Shown here piece by piece: positions 18,255-27,446 of a stretch of DNA of 36,799 bases. The DNA comes from Planctomycetales bacterium (GTDB lineage Bacteria > Omnitrophota > Gorgyraeia > Aquiviventales > Aquiviventaceae). The translations under genes and the position numbers were made by a program. How positions within the stretch are numbered: the stretch's first letter is position 1; every line of letters begins with the position of its first letter. The notes under the pieces are model-generated. The model was not told where the DNA came from. It did not search any database and was given only the letters and a program-made list of their open reading frames with translations. The stretch covers positions 1 through 36,799 of the forward strand of contig SBAZ01000152.1 of the NCBI GenBank assembly GCA_005239935.1, given 5' to 3'.

Positions 18255-19511
18255 CTAGCGCCGACGCGTCGGTTCCCCGGCCAACTGCGCCGCCAGCTCG
18301 CCTTCGAAGGCCGCCAGCGTCGGCTTGATGCGCACCGCCGTTCCGAGGCGGTTGGCCAGAGGTTCCTGCGTCTTGAGCCCGTGACCGGTGATGCACACGA
18401 CGATCGATTCGTCCCGCGGGATGCGTCCCTGTTCGATCAATTTCTTCGCCGCCGCCAGCGTGACCCCGCCGGCGGTCTCGGTGAACACGCCCTCGGTTTC
18501 CGCGAGCAATTTCATCGCCTCGATGATCTCGCCGTCGGTGGCGGCCTCAGCCCAGCCGCCCGAGCCCAGGGCGGCCCGGGTGGCGTAGTAGCCGTCGGCC
18601 GGATTGCCGATGGCCAGGGACTTGGCAAGCGTATTGGGCTTGACCGGCTTCACGATCTCGGAGCGCGCCTGGATCGCAGTGACGATCGGCGCGCACCCGG
18701 CCGCCTGGGCGCAGTAGAGCTTCGTAGAGGCCTCGGGGATGAGCCCGAGCCGCTGTAGTTCCTTGAAGGCCTTGCCGATCTTCGTAATCAGCGAGCCGCC
18801 GGCCGACGGGATCACGACGTGGGCCGGCGCGCGCCAGCCTAATTGTTCCGCGATCTCGAAGCCGTAGGTCTTCGACCCCTCCGCGTAGTAGGGCCGGATG
18901 TTGATGTTCACGAATGCCCACGGGTACTTCGCGCCGATCTCGGCGCAGAGGCGGTTGACCTCGTCGTAGGTCCCCTCGACCGCGACCAGGGTCGGCGAGT
19001 AGACCAGCGAGGCGACCACTTTGCCGGCTTCAAGGTCGGCCGGGATGAAGATGTAGCGCTTGAGTCCGGCCCGCGCACTCAGCGCGGCGACGGCGTTGGC
19101 CAGGTTGCCGGTCGAGGCGCAGGCGACGGTGTCGAACCCAAGCTCCTTGGCCCGCGTGAGCGCAATGGACACCACGCGGTCCTTGAACGACAGCGTCGGG
19201 TGCGAGACCGAATCGTCCTTGATGTAGAGTTCCTCGACCCCCAAGGTGTCGGCCAGGCGCTCGGCACGGAAGAGCGGTGTAAAACCGGCATGGAGCCCGA
19301 CGGTCGGCTCGCCGTCGATCGGGAGGAGTTCCCGATACCGCCACAGGGTCTTGGGGCGTGCGGCGATGGCTTCGCGCGTCAGGGTGCGCCGGATCGCGTC
19401 GTAGTCATAGTCCACTTCGACGCTGCCGAAGCAGTACTCGCAGACAAAAATGACCTCTTTGGGGTAGAGGCGGCCGCACTCGCGGCACTTGAGCCCGATC
19501 ATCGTGCTCAT
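18255..19511 (-). CDS. thrC: threonine synthase
   Basis: Zn-ribbon-like CRECG...CEYC; HPTLSFKDRVVSIALTRAKELG; PLP-fold type II. Confidence 0.88.
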   Translation of the reverse strand: MSTMIGLKCRECGRLYPKEVIFVCEYCFGSVEVDYDYDAIRRTLTREAIAARPKTLWRYRELLPIDGEPTVGLHAGFTPLFRAERLADTLGVEELYIKDDSVSHPTLSFKDRVVSIALTRAKELGFDTVACASTGNLANAVAALSARAGLKRYIFIPADLEAGKVVASLVYSPTLVAVEGTYDEVNRLCAEIGAKYPWAFVNINIRPYYAEGSKTYGFEIAEQLGWRAPAHVVIPSAGGSLITKIGKAFKELQRLGLIPEASTKLYCAQAAGCAPIVTAIQARSEIVKPVKPNTLAKSLAIGNPADGYYATRAALGSGGWAEAATDGEIIEAMKLLAETEGVFTETAGGVTLAAAKKLIEQGRIPRDESIVVCITGHGLKTQEPLANRLGTAVRIKPTLAAFEGELAAQLAGEPTRRR

Positions 19512-19780
19512 GGGGTCAGGAGGGCCCGCTTGCGGATGAGCAGCCGCACGCCCTGCTTGAGGGACTCGCTCGCCACGATCTCATGACCATCTGCGCGCAG
19601 GCCGAAGGGGATGCTGTTGAGCGCGTCGCCCTCATCCACGTGCAGTTCCAGAATCCGACCCTCCGCCATGTCAGTCAGGCGTTGGCGGGCGGTCCGGAAG
19701 GCCGCGGCGCGCTCCATGCCGCGGACGTCCAGCGACTGGTCGACCTGCAGTTTCTGCGCAGCCAAGTGGTCCGGGATCAT
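19508..19780 (-). CDS. TusA/SirA-like sulfurtransferase-fold protein (copy B)
   Basis: [88 protein letters not shown] overlap with cysteine synthase stop. Confidence 0.6.
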   Translation of the reverse strand: MIPDHLAAQKLQVDQSLDVRGMERAAAFRTARQRLTDMAEGRILELHVDEGDALNSIPFGLRADGHEIVASESLKQGVRLLIRKRALLTP

Positions 19781-20718
19781 CCCTCGAAATAGGGTTGAAT
19801 GCTCAAGTACCGCTCGCCGGTATCCGGCAGCACCGTCAGGACGGTCTTGCCCGCCCCGAGCGCGCGCGCCACTTTGAGTGCGGCCCAGCATGCGGCACCC
19901 GAGGAAATACCGACAAACACGCCTTCTTCTTTGGCGAGGCGCGTGGCCGTGGTGTGGGCGTCCTCCTCAGCCACCGGTATGATCTCATCAATGACCTCGC
20001 GGTTCAACACCTGGGGTACGAAGCCGGCCCCGATGCCCTGGATCATGTGCGGCCCGGGCTGGCCGCCGGAGAGCACGGCGGAGTTCTTCGGCTCCACCGC
20101 GACGACCTTGATGTGCGGGTTCCGCTTCTTGAGGACTTCGCCCACACCGGTGATCGTCCCCCCCGTCCCCACACCGGCCACGAACGCATCGAGGTCCCCC
20201 TCGGTGGCCCGGAGGATCTCCTGGGCGGTGGTGCGGCGGTGGACATCTGGGTTGGCCGGGTTGGTAAACTGCTGGGGCATGAAGGCGTTGGGGGTCTGCC
20301 GCGCCATCGCGTCGGCCCGCTTCACGGCCCCGACCATCCCCTCCTTCGCCGGCGTCAGCACCACCTGCGCGCCGTAGCCCTTAAGGATCTGGATCCGCTC
20401 GGCGCTCATCGTCTCCGGCATCGTCAGAATGAGCCGATACCCCTTCACCACGCACACCATGGCCAGCCCAATACCGGTGTTGCCGCTGGTCGGCTCGATG
20501 ACGGTGGCCCCGGGCTTGAGCAGTCCCCGCGTCTCCGCGTCCTCGATCATGGCCAGGCAGATGCGATCCTTGACGCTGCCGCCGGGGTTGAACGACTCGA
20601 GCTTCGCGAGGACGGTCGCCGCCCGCGCGTCAGGCAGGCGTCGCAGCCGGACGATCGGTGTTGAGCCGATGAGGTCCAGCACGTGGTCCGCGATGCGGGT
20701 CCGGGTCAGGTGCGCCAT
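19777..20718 (-). CDS. cysK: cysteine synthase (CysK/CysM family)
   Basis: [15 protein letters not shown]...[25 protein letters not shown]...[12 protein letters not shown]. Confidence 0.93.
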   Translation of the reverse strand: MAHLTRTRIADHVLDLIGSTPIVRLRRLPDARAATVLAKLESFNPGGSVKDRICLAMIEDAETRGLLKPGATVIEPTSGNTGIGLAMVCVVKGYRLILTMPETMSAERIQILKGYGAQVVLTPAKEGMVGAVKRADAMARQTPNAFMPQQFTNPANPDVHRRTTAQEILRATEGDLDAFVAGVGTGGTITGVGEVLKKRNPHIKVVAVEPKNSAVLSGGQPGPHMIQGIGAGFVPQVLNREVIDEIIPVAEEDAHTTATRLAKEEGVFVGISSGAACWAALKVARALGAGKTVLTVLPDTGERYLSIQPYFEG

Positions 20719-20722
20719 GGGG

Positions 20723-20932
20723 TCAGCGCTCGCGCCTCAGGTCCAGGGTGGCGGAGGTCTCGGCTTCGAGCGCGTAGCCGCGCTCGCGCGCCCAAGCGGT
20801 TAGATCCCGCCGCACGTCCTCGGCGTTGTAGCAAATTCGCAGGGCCTGTCCAGCCGCGAGACGGGCGGCGGCGCGGGCGACCAGTGCGAGGGCCTGCGCG
20901 CAGACCATGTCTCGGACATCCACCGTCGACAC
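20723..20932 (-). CDS. TusA/SirA-like protein (copy A), GTG start in the right arm of element 4
   Basis: [69 protein letters not shown]; frame is also open through element 4. Confidence 0.6.
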   Translation of the reverse strand: MSTVDVRDMVCAQALALVARAAARLAAGQALRICYNAEDVRRDLTAWARERGYALEAETSATLDLRRER

Positions 20933-21094
20933 CCCACCACCTGCTGGTGCCACGCCGCAGGCGTGGCGGGGCCGGGCGCATCCCGGCTGGCTCGGCATGT
21001 GCCGGCCCGGGTGACCCCCGGGTCGGCCGTGCGGTTCGCCACGTGGGGTGTGCGTGTCATGAGTGGGTCGCCCTCCAGCAGGTGGTGGGGTCAT
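20932..21094 (-). mobile_element. palindromic element, copy 4 (frame MTPPPAGGRPTHDTHTPRG...GVAPAGGG runs in frame into the TusA-like gene)
   Basis: Perfect 17-bp TIR ACCCCACCACCTGCTGG; internally homologous to copy 5; left junction ATGA, right junction GTGT. Confidence 0.78.
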
Positions 21095-21555
21095 GCCCTG
21101 CCACCGGCCGACCGACCCGGCGCGACATCTTCCAGCGTCCAGGGCTCCTCGGTGACCGTGGCCCCGTCAATGTGCCAGGTCCGCAGTTCGGGCGTGAGCG
21201 CCTGCCGCAGCGACACAACGACGTACGCCACCTCCGGCGAAATCGCCAGGGTCACGTCCACGGACGAGGGCCGAGCCTCGGTGGCCGTGTGCGAGTGGTA
21301 GATGCCCACGAGGATCTGATCCCGCTGGCGCATCTGCTTCTCGACCATGAGCTGCTCTTTGGGATCCATGGAATAGCCGATCGGGCTGTCGTCCACGTTG
21401 CGCATGGGGTAGACGGCCATGACCGCCCGCTGGCGTCCTGTCGGCGCGACCCGCATGCCGGCCAAGAGACCGCACGCCTCCTTGGGATACGCGCTGCGGC
21501 AGTGCGCGATGATCTGGTCGTAGGCCACGCGCGGAAGCACCAGCGGACTGTCCAT
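21091..21555 (-). CDS. JAMM/MPN+ metalloprotease (Mec-like)
   Basis: JAMM motif HSHTATEARPSSVD (HxHx7SxxD) with upstream PKEACGLLAG. Confidence 0.88.
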   Translation of the reverse strand: MDSPLVLPRVAYDQIIAHCRSAYPKEACGLLAGMRVAPTGRQRAVMAVYPMRNVDDSPIGYSMDPKEQLMVEKQMRQRDQILVGIYHSHTATEARPSSVDVTLAISPEVAYVVVSLRQALTPELRTWHIDGATVTEEPWTLEDVAPGRSAGGRA

Positions 21556-22355
21556 CAGCCGACCAGTCCCCAGCGCACTTGCACTTCATACTCCAGCCGC
21601 TTGAAGATCAATCCGTCCACGACAATGCCCACCGCGGCGATCAGCAACATGAGGGCGAGGAGCTGATCCAGTTGCTGCGCTTTCGCCACCTGGCTCAGCC
21701 GCTGCCCCAGGCCGCTCACCGAGGTCAATAACTCGCCGGCCATCAACGCGCGCCACCCAAAAGCCCACGCCAACCGCAATCCGCCCACAATCTTGGGAAC
21801 CGCTGCGGGCACCACGACGAACCAGAAATACCTCGGCCCGCGGGCCCCCATGGTGCGGGCGGCGTGACGGATGATGGGCGGCACCTGGCGAATCCCGGTA
21901 TCGGTCTCCACGATCACGATCCCCGCGGCCCCCAACAGCACGGTGAACACCACCGCCTGCTCGGTCATGCCGAACCACAGGATCGCCAGCGGGACCCACG
22001 CCGCCCCAGGGATGCCGTGCATCGCCACCGCGAGAGAGCCCAGGAGCTGGTCAACCAGCGGCAGCCGGCCCAGCATGATGCCACCCCCGACGCCGAGCAC
22101 CACGACCAGGCTGTACCCGACTGCCATCCGTCGAGCGCTCCCGGCGAGGGCCTGCAGGAACTCCGGATCCCGGAAATCGCGCGACCAGACCGGCGCAATC
22201 TCCGAGAACAAGGACGGCCACGCGGGTGAGCAGAACGCGCCCACCTCCCACACCACGATAAACAGGGCGAACGCCTGCCAGGTGAGAAACGAATACCCCC
22301 TCGGGAAGATGGTGCGAACCAGCCGACGCAGCATGCCGAGAGGCCTCGCGGCCAT
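21555..22355 (-). CDS. ABC transporter permease (nitrate/sulfonate/taurine-type)
   Basis: Multi-TM BPD_transp_1-like; GAAWVPLAILWFGMTEQAVVFTVLLGA. Confidence 0.85.
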   Translation of the reverse strand: MAARPLGMLRRLVRTIFPRGYSFLTWQAFALFIVVWEVGAFCSPAWPSLFSEIAPVWSRDFRDPEFLQALAGSARRMAVGYSLVVVLGVGGGIMLGRLPLVDQLLGSLAVAMHGIPGAAWVPLAILWFGMTEQAVVFTVLLGAAGIVIVETDTGIRQVPPIIRHAARTMGARGPRYFWFVVVPAAVPKIVGGLRLAWAFGWRALMAGELLTSVSGLGQRLSQVAKAQQLDQLLALMLLIAAVGIVVDGLIFKRLEYEVQVRWGLVG

Positions 22356-23195
22356 TTAGATGTGCATGCCCGTGGCCTGGTCGGGAGGCAGGCTGTGCTG
22401 CGCCTCGGGGAAGTGGACCGTCTCTCCGAGCTCTTCCCGGAAGACCTTCTCGACTTCTTCGCCGAGGATGCCGAGAATCGCGTGCTGGTGGGCTTGCAGC
22501 GCGTGGTCCTCGGCGTGCCGTGGGCGCGGCACGGTGATCGCTTGGACGTCGCGGATGCGGCCCGGGCGCGAGGAGATCACATACACGCGGTCCGCCAATC
22601 CCGTGGCCTCGCGTACATTGTGCGTGACAAACAGGATCGTCGGGCGGGCCAGTTCCCAGATTTCCAGCAGTTCGTTCTGCAGCACCGCGCGCGTTTGGGC
22701 ATCCAGTGCCGCGAAGGGCTCGTCCAGCAACAGGATGGACGGCTGCAGCACCAGAGCGCGCGCGATCGCAACGCGCTGCTTCATGCCGCCCGAGAGTTGA
22801 TGCGGGTACGCGTGACTGAACTTCGACAGATGCACCAATTTGATGTACTCGAGTGCCCTCGCACGCCGCGTGATGGCCGGTATGCCGGCCATGCGCAGAC
22901 CGAATTCCACATTGCCGAGGACATTGAGCCAGGGAAACAGGGCCGCGTCTTGGAACACCACGATGCGGCTGGGGTCCGGGCCGTGCACCGGACGGCCTTC
23001 GACCGCCACCTCCCCGCGGTCCGGGCGGTCCAGACCAGCAATCAGGTTGATGATGGTGCTCTTGCCGCACCCGGACGGGCCGAGGAGGCACACGAACTCC
23101 CCCTCGCGGACCGTGAGGTTGATATCGTTCAGCACCTCCACGCGTCCGCCATTCTGTGGGAAGGATTTGAAGACGTGCTTCAGCTCGACGTGCAT
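22356..23195 (-). CDS. ABC transporter ATPase (SsuB/TauB-like)
   Basis: Walker A GPSGCGKSTIINLIAGL, signature LSGGMKQRVAIARAL, Walker B ILLLDEPFAALD. Confidence 0.9.
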   Translation of the reverse strand: MHVELKHVFKSFPQNGGRVEVLNDINLTVREGEFVCLLGPSGCGKSTIINLIAGLDRPDRGEVAVEGRPVHGPDPSRIVVFQDAALFPWLNVLGNVEFGLRMAGIPAITRRARALEYIKLVHLSKFSHAYPHQLSGGMKQRVAIARALVLQPSILLLDEPFAALDAQTRAVLQNELLEIWELARPTILFVTHNVREATGLADRVYVISSRPGRIRDVQAITVPRPRHAEDHALQAHQHAILGILGEEVEKVFREELGETVHFPEAQHSLPPDQATGMHI

Positions 23196-23261
23196 GGGTG
23201 CGCCGGGACATGTCCGCCCGCTCGAGTCACGCAACGGCGGTCGGGAAACGTCCCGCTGCTC

Positions 23262-24413
23262 CTAGACTTGTGCGGGCTTCCGCATGGCCTCAATGAGGAC
23301 CGCGGCGACCTCGGGTCGCGAGACCTCTGGGGGAGGCGGCGTGCCGGCCTGCAGCAGTTCTCGGACCCTGGTCCCGCTCAGACTCACGTGTTTGTCGGCC
23401 GGATGGGGGCAGGTCTTCGCCGTCACCATCCCGCCGCACACGGTGCAGAACGCGGCATTCTCGAACCGCAGCGGCGTGATGCCGAGCTCTGCCGGGTCGA
23501 AGTCGTCGAAGATGCGCTGCGCATCGTACGTGCCATAGAACTTGCCCACGCCGGCATGGTCGCGGCCGACAATGAAGTGGGTGCACCCGTAATTCTTGCG
23601 GATGAGCGCATGGAACACCGCCTCGCGCGGGCCGCCGTAGCGCATGGAGGCCGGGTTGACCGCCAGCACCACGCGGTCCTTCGGGAAGTAGTGCGCCAGG
23701 AGCGCCTCATAGCTTCTCATGCGCACCGCCGCCGGCACATCATCCCCCTTGGTTTCCCCGATGATGGGATGCAGCAGCATGCCGTCGCAGAGTTCGAGGG
23801 CGCACTTCTGCAGGTACTCATGGGCCCGGTGGATCGGGTTGCGCGTCTGGAACGCCACCACCCGCCGCCAGCCGCGTTCCTCGAAGAGGCGCCGGGTATC
23901 CTTCGGATCCAGGCGGTACGGGAGGAATGTGGCGGGCGTTGGGCGGCTGATCACGCTGATCCGGCCCCCGACAGAGACCTCGCCGGTGGCCTGCAGGCGC
24001 TGGACGGCCGGGTGGCTCGAGTCAGTCGTGCCGAAGACCTGCTGGGCCTCAGCGGTCTTGTCCGGCGTGTACGTCTCAGACACGTGGAGTATTGCGACCA
24101 CGGCGCCGTTTGCCCGCAGCGCCACGTCGCCTTGCAGGGCGGCGGCCTGCGTCTTCGAGACGGCCAGTGTGACGGGAATGGTCCACACGAGCCCGCTGGC
24201 AAGGCGGCGTTCGCCCACGACGCGCTCATAGTCCGCCCGGCCCATAAATCCCTCGAGTGGACTGAAGCCGCCGATGGCGATCATCTCGACATCCGACAGC
24301 CCCCAGGCGTCCAGTTCTATGGCCGGCAGCGACTCCGCCCTGGCCGCGAGGGTGTCTCGTTCGCGTCCCTCGAGGATTCGATTCACCAGCGTCCCGCCGT
24401 GCGGTGCGATCAT
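23262..24413 (-). CDS. sat: sulfate adenylyltransferase
   Basis: [32 protein letters not shown]; start chosen at [14 protein letters not shown]. Confidence 0.92.
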   Translation of the reverse strand: MIAPHGGTLVNRILEGRERDTLAARAESLPAIELDAWGLSDVEMIAIGGFSPLEGFMGRADYERVVGERRLASGLVWTIPVTLAVSKTQAAALQGDVALRANGAVVAILHVSETYTPDKTAEAQQVFGTTDSSHPAVQRLQATGEVSVGGRISVISRPTPATFLPYRLDPKDTRRLFEERGWRRVVAFQTRNPIHRAHEYLQKCALELCDGMLLHPIIGETKGDDVPAAVRMRSYEALLAHYFPKDRVVLAVNPASMRYGGPREAVFHALIRKNYGCTHFIVGRDHAGVGKFYGTYDAQRIFDDFDPAELGITPLRFENAAFCTVCGGMVTAKTCPHPADKHVSLSGTRVRELLQAGTPPPPEVSRPEVAAVLIEAMRKPAQV

Positions 24414-24457
24414 GCGTCCGACCCCTCTCGCGTCACGTGCCCGTGTGCACAAAACGC

Positions 24458-24480
24458 CCCGCCGAGCGGCGGGGCGTTGC
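24458..24480 (-). terminator. intrinsic terminator/attenuator-like hairpin upstream of sat (minus: AACGCCCCGCCGCTCGGCGGGGCGTTTTG)
   Basis: Perfect GC-rich stem followed by TTTT on the minus strand, located 5' of the sat start; boundaries approximate. Confidence 0.65.
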
Positions 24481-24542
24481 AAGTCTCACATATATGACTA
24501 GTGTTGTCAATATCTAAAACGAAACAGCCACATATATCCTAC

Positions 24543-25931
24543 TTATTGACTCTGACTACTAGAGCCCGCCGGCTCGCCGAGCCGGCCCAGCGACTTGAGC
24601 CAGGCCTTGATGAGCTTCTCCTGCCCCAGGTCGGTCGGCCGGTAGTACACGGTGGACGTCGGGATATAGGCCTGTTCGACGTGGTGCCTGGCGTAGTGGT
24701 GCGCATACTTGTACCCCACGCCCCGGCCCAGCTGCTTGGCGCTTCGGTAACTGGCATCCTTGAGATCTGAGGGGACCTCGAGCGTGCGGCCGGCTTGCAC
24801 ATCGGCGGTCGCCGCCTCCAAGCCCAGGTACGCCGCGTTGGATTTGGGCGCACTGGCCACATAGACCGTAGCCTCGGCCAGCGGGATGCGTCCCTCCGGC
24901 AACCCCACGTATTCGAGGGCGTGCATCGCCGCCGTCGCCACCACGAGTGCTTGCGGATCGGCCATCCCCACGTCCTCGGCCGCGCAGATGACGATCCGGC
25001 GCGCGATGAAGCGCGGATCCTCGCCGGCGTAGAGCATCTTCGCCAGCCAATAGAGTGCCGCGTGCGGATCCGAGCCGCGCATGGACTTGATGAAGGCGCT
25101 GATCGTGTCGTAGTGCGCGTCCCCGGCCTGGTCGTACACGACGGCCTTCTTCTGGATGGACGACTCGACCGCCGCCAGCGTCACCCGCACCACCCCGTCA
25201 GGACCCTTGGCTGTCGTGAGGGCCGCCACCTCCAGCGCGTTCAAGGCCCGTCGTGCGTCGCCGTCGCACACACGGGCCACATGGGCCAGTGCGTCCTCAT
25301 CGACATGTGCGCGCTGCTGCCCCAGGCCGCGCGCCGAGTCCGCCAGTGCCCGGCGCAGGAGGACGATGATGTCCGCCTCGCTGAGCGGCTTGAACTCGCA
25401 GACGATCGAGCGCGAGAGGAGTGCCGGGGCCAGCGCGAAGAAGGGATTGAACGTCGTCGCCCCGATGAGGATGGGGTTGCCCTGCTCGACGTCCGGCATG
25501 AGGACGTCCTGCTGAGCCTTGTTGAAGCGGTGGATCTCGTCGATGAAGAGCAGGGTGCGCTGTCCCTGCAGCCGGGCCCGCTCCGTGGCGCGCCGGAGTG
25601 TGTCGCGCACCTCCGCCACGCCGGCGGCCGTGGCGTTCAGCTGCTCAACGTGGGCGCGCGTGGCGGAGGCGATGAGGTGGGCGAGCGCGGTCTTTCCCGT
25701 CCCGGGTGGGCCGTACAGGATGACGGAGGTGATGCGGTCCGCCTCAATGGCGCGCCGCAGCAGCTGCCCCGGCCCGACGATATGCGCCTGGCCGGCGAAT
25801 TCATCCAGCGTGCGCGGCCGCATCCGGACCGCCAGGGGCTGGGGCACTGAGGCGGCTGGGGTCTCTGGCACCCCAAACAGGTCTGGGCCAGGTCGGGAGA
25901 CGGTACGAGGTACCGAACGGCGTGCGCCCAT
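24543..25931 (-). CDS. rarA: replication-associated recombination AAA+ ATPase RarA/MgsA
   Basis: VILYGPPGTGKTALAHLIA...LFIDEIHRFNKAQQDVLMPDVEQG. Confidence 0.92.
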   Translation of the reverse strand: MGARRSVPRTVSRPGPDLFGVPETPAASVPQPLAVRMRPRTLDEFAGQAHIVGPGQLLRRAIEADRITSVILYGPPGTGKTALAHLIASATRAHVEQLNATAAGVAEVRDTLRRATERARLQGQRTLLFIDEIHRFNKAQQDVLMPDVEQGNPILIGATTFNPFFALAPALLSRSIVCEFKPLSEADIIVLLRRALADSARGLGQQRAHVDEDALAHVARVCDGDARRALNALEVAALTTAKGPDGVVRVTLAAVESSIQKKAVVYDQAGDAHYDTISAFIKSMRGSDPHAALYWLAKMLYAGEDPRFIARRIVICAAEDVGMADPQALVVATAAMHALEYVGLPEGRIPLAEATVYVASAPKSNAAYLGLEAATADVQAGRTLEVPSDLKDASYRSAKQLGRGVGYKYAHHYARHHVEQAYIPTSTVYYRPTDLGQEKLIKAWLKSLGRLGEPAGSSSQSQ

Positions 25932-25954
25932 GAGGGTCCTGGTGGCGGTGAGAG

Positions 25955-26130
25955 AGAACGAGCCCCACGGCTGCCGTGGACTCGAAGAGGCGTGAACCCC
26001 AACCTCAAGGGGGTACTCGCTCCGGCGTGGGGCGCAATGCCCTGACAGGGGCCCACGCGTCGGAAGCCGAGTTCCCGTCTGACTCGTGTTGGCTCACGTC
26101 ATACGAACCACACGCACAGCGCAGGGCTCA
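25955..26130 (-). ncRNA. ssrS: probable 6S RNA
   Basis: Stable-RNA-like sequence upstream of rarA; closing stem GAGCCC (26129-26124)/GGGCTC (25965-25960); internal CCUUGAGGUUGGGGUUCACGCCUC resembles the conserved 3' part of 6S RNAs; preceded by TTGTCA-17-TAGTCT promoter (26136-26164). Boundaries approximate. Confidence 0.65.
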
Positions 26131-26135
26131 GCGTC

Positions 26136-26164
26136 AGACTAGCACCGGCCCGGTGGGTTGACAA
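26136..26164 (-). promoter_or_regulatory. sigma70-like promoter TTGTCA-N17-TAGTCT for the probable 6S RNA
   Basis: -35/-10 match with 17-bp spacing. Confidence 0.55.
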
Positions 26165-26170
26165 GCAAAT

Positions 26171-26881
26171 TCACCCCGGCGGCGGCTGGCCAATGTCGTG
26201 GATGCCGCATTCCGTCTTGTCCTGTCCGGCCCAACGCCCGGAGCGCGGGTCGTTCGGATCCACGGGGCGCTGGGTGCAGGGCCAGCACCCGATGGACGTG
26301 TAGCCCTGGGCCCACAGCGGATGATAGGGCAGATTGTGCTCGGCCATGTAGGCGTGCACCTGCTTCGCCGTCCACGTGGCCAGCGGGGCGACCTTCGTCA
26401 CGCCGGTCTCGAGGACCTGCACGACGGGGGTCGCCGCGCGCGTCGGCGCCTCGTCGCGGCGCAGACCCGTGATCCAGCACCGCACGCCCCGCAGGGCGCG
26501 TTCCATCGCCTCGACCTTGTACGGGCTGCAGCAAAAATCGGGATGGCCCGGCTGCTGCCCCTCGTGCTCCTTGAGGAACGCGGGCACATCGAGTCGGCTT
26601 TTGACGACCGTGAGGTGCAGCTGGAAGCGCTGGCGCAGGGCTTCCAAGAACTGGTAGGTTTCCGGGAACAGCAGCCCGGTATCCACGGTGCGGACGTTGA
26701 TCGCCGGATCGACCTGGAGCGCCAGATGGATCAGCGCGGCGCTGTCCGTGCCGAAGGAGGTGGTCAGCGTCACGTCCGGGCGGAAGGTCTCCACCGCCCA
26801 GCGGATGATGTCCGTCGGGTGCGCGGCCTCGAAGCGGGCGTTGAGCCGCGTTACCTCATCGGGCGTGGGTGCCGGGCTCAT
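26171..26881 (-). CDS. cysH: phosphoadenylyl/adenylyl-sulfate reductase (APS-type, with CC...CxxC cysteines)
   Basis: VTLTTSFGTDSAALIHLAL; FCCSPYKVEAM; SIGCWPCTQ; ECGIH. Confidence 0.9.
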   Translation of the reverse strand: MSPAPTPDEVTRLNARFEAAHPTDIIRWAVETFRPDVTLTTSFGTDSAALIHLALQVDPAINVRTVDTGLLFPETYQFLEALRQRFQLHLTVVKSRLDVPAFLKEHEGQQPGHPDFCCSPYKVEAMERALRGVRCWITGLRRDEAPTRAATPVVQVLETGVTKVAPLATWTAKQVHAYMAEHNLPYHPLWAQGYTSIGCWPCTQRPVDPNDPRSGRWAGQDKTECGIHDIGQPPPG

Positions 26882-27446
26882 GGGGGGAGGGCGTCGCCGA
26901 GGCCTTCGGGATCCACGCGTGCTGCTCCAGGTAGCTGAGGATCGCCTGCGCGCTCTCCTCGACGCGCTGCGTGCCGGAATCCACCAGGATGTCCGGATTG
27001 AGCGGCGCCTCGTAGGGGTCGGAGACGCCCGTGAAGTTCTTGAGCTCGCCGGCCAGCGCCTTCTTGTACAGCCCTTTGACGTCGCGCTTGGTCAGTGCTT
27101 CGATGGAGCACTTGACGTACACTTCGATGAAGTGGCCGATCTCCTTCCGGTTGTGGTCGCGCACCTCCCGGTAGGGCGAGATGGCCGCGCTGATCGCCAC
27201 CACCCCGTTGCGCGTGAGCAGCTTGCACACGTAGCCGATGCGCTTAATGTTCGTGTCGCGATCTTCTTTGCTGAAGCCCAGGCCCTTGCTGAGATTCGTG
27301 CGCACCTCATCCCCGTCAAGAATTTCCACCCGGAGCCCGCGGTGGCGCAGCTCGTCGGCGATGCGGGTCGCGAGCGTGGACTTCCCCGCCCCGGAGAGCC
27401 CGGTGAACCAGAGGGTAAACCCTTTGTCGTGCTGGCCGGATGTCAT
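26856..27446 (-). CDS. cysC: adenylylsulfate kinase
   Basis: KGFTLWFTGLSGAGKSTLATRIADELRHRGLRVEILDGDEVRTNLSKGLGFSKEDRDTNIKRIGYVC; start chosen at MTSGQHDKG. Confidence 0.92.
   Translation of the reverse strand: MTSGQHDKGFTLWFTGLSGAGKSTLATRIADELRHRGLRVEILDGDEVRTNLSKGLGFSKEDRDTNIKRIGYVCKLLTRNGVVAISAAISPYREVRDHNRKEIGHFIEVYVKCSIEALTKRDVKGLYKKALAGELKNFTGVSDPYEAPLNPDILVDSGTQRVEESAQAILSYLEQHAWIPKASATPSPHEPGTHAR

Noticed and set aside
18160-18396. Small ORF MHHRSRAQDAGTSGQPPRNGG...
   Set aside because: Overlaps the 3' end of threonine synthase out of frame and covers the palindromic doublet; no recognisable domain.
26139-26534. ORF overlapping cysH and the 6S promoter region
   Set aside because: Out-of-frame shadow of cysH with biased composition.
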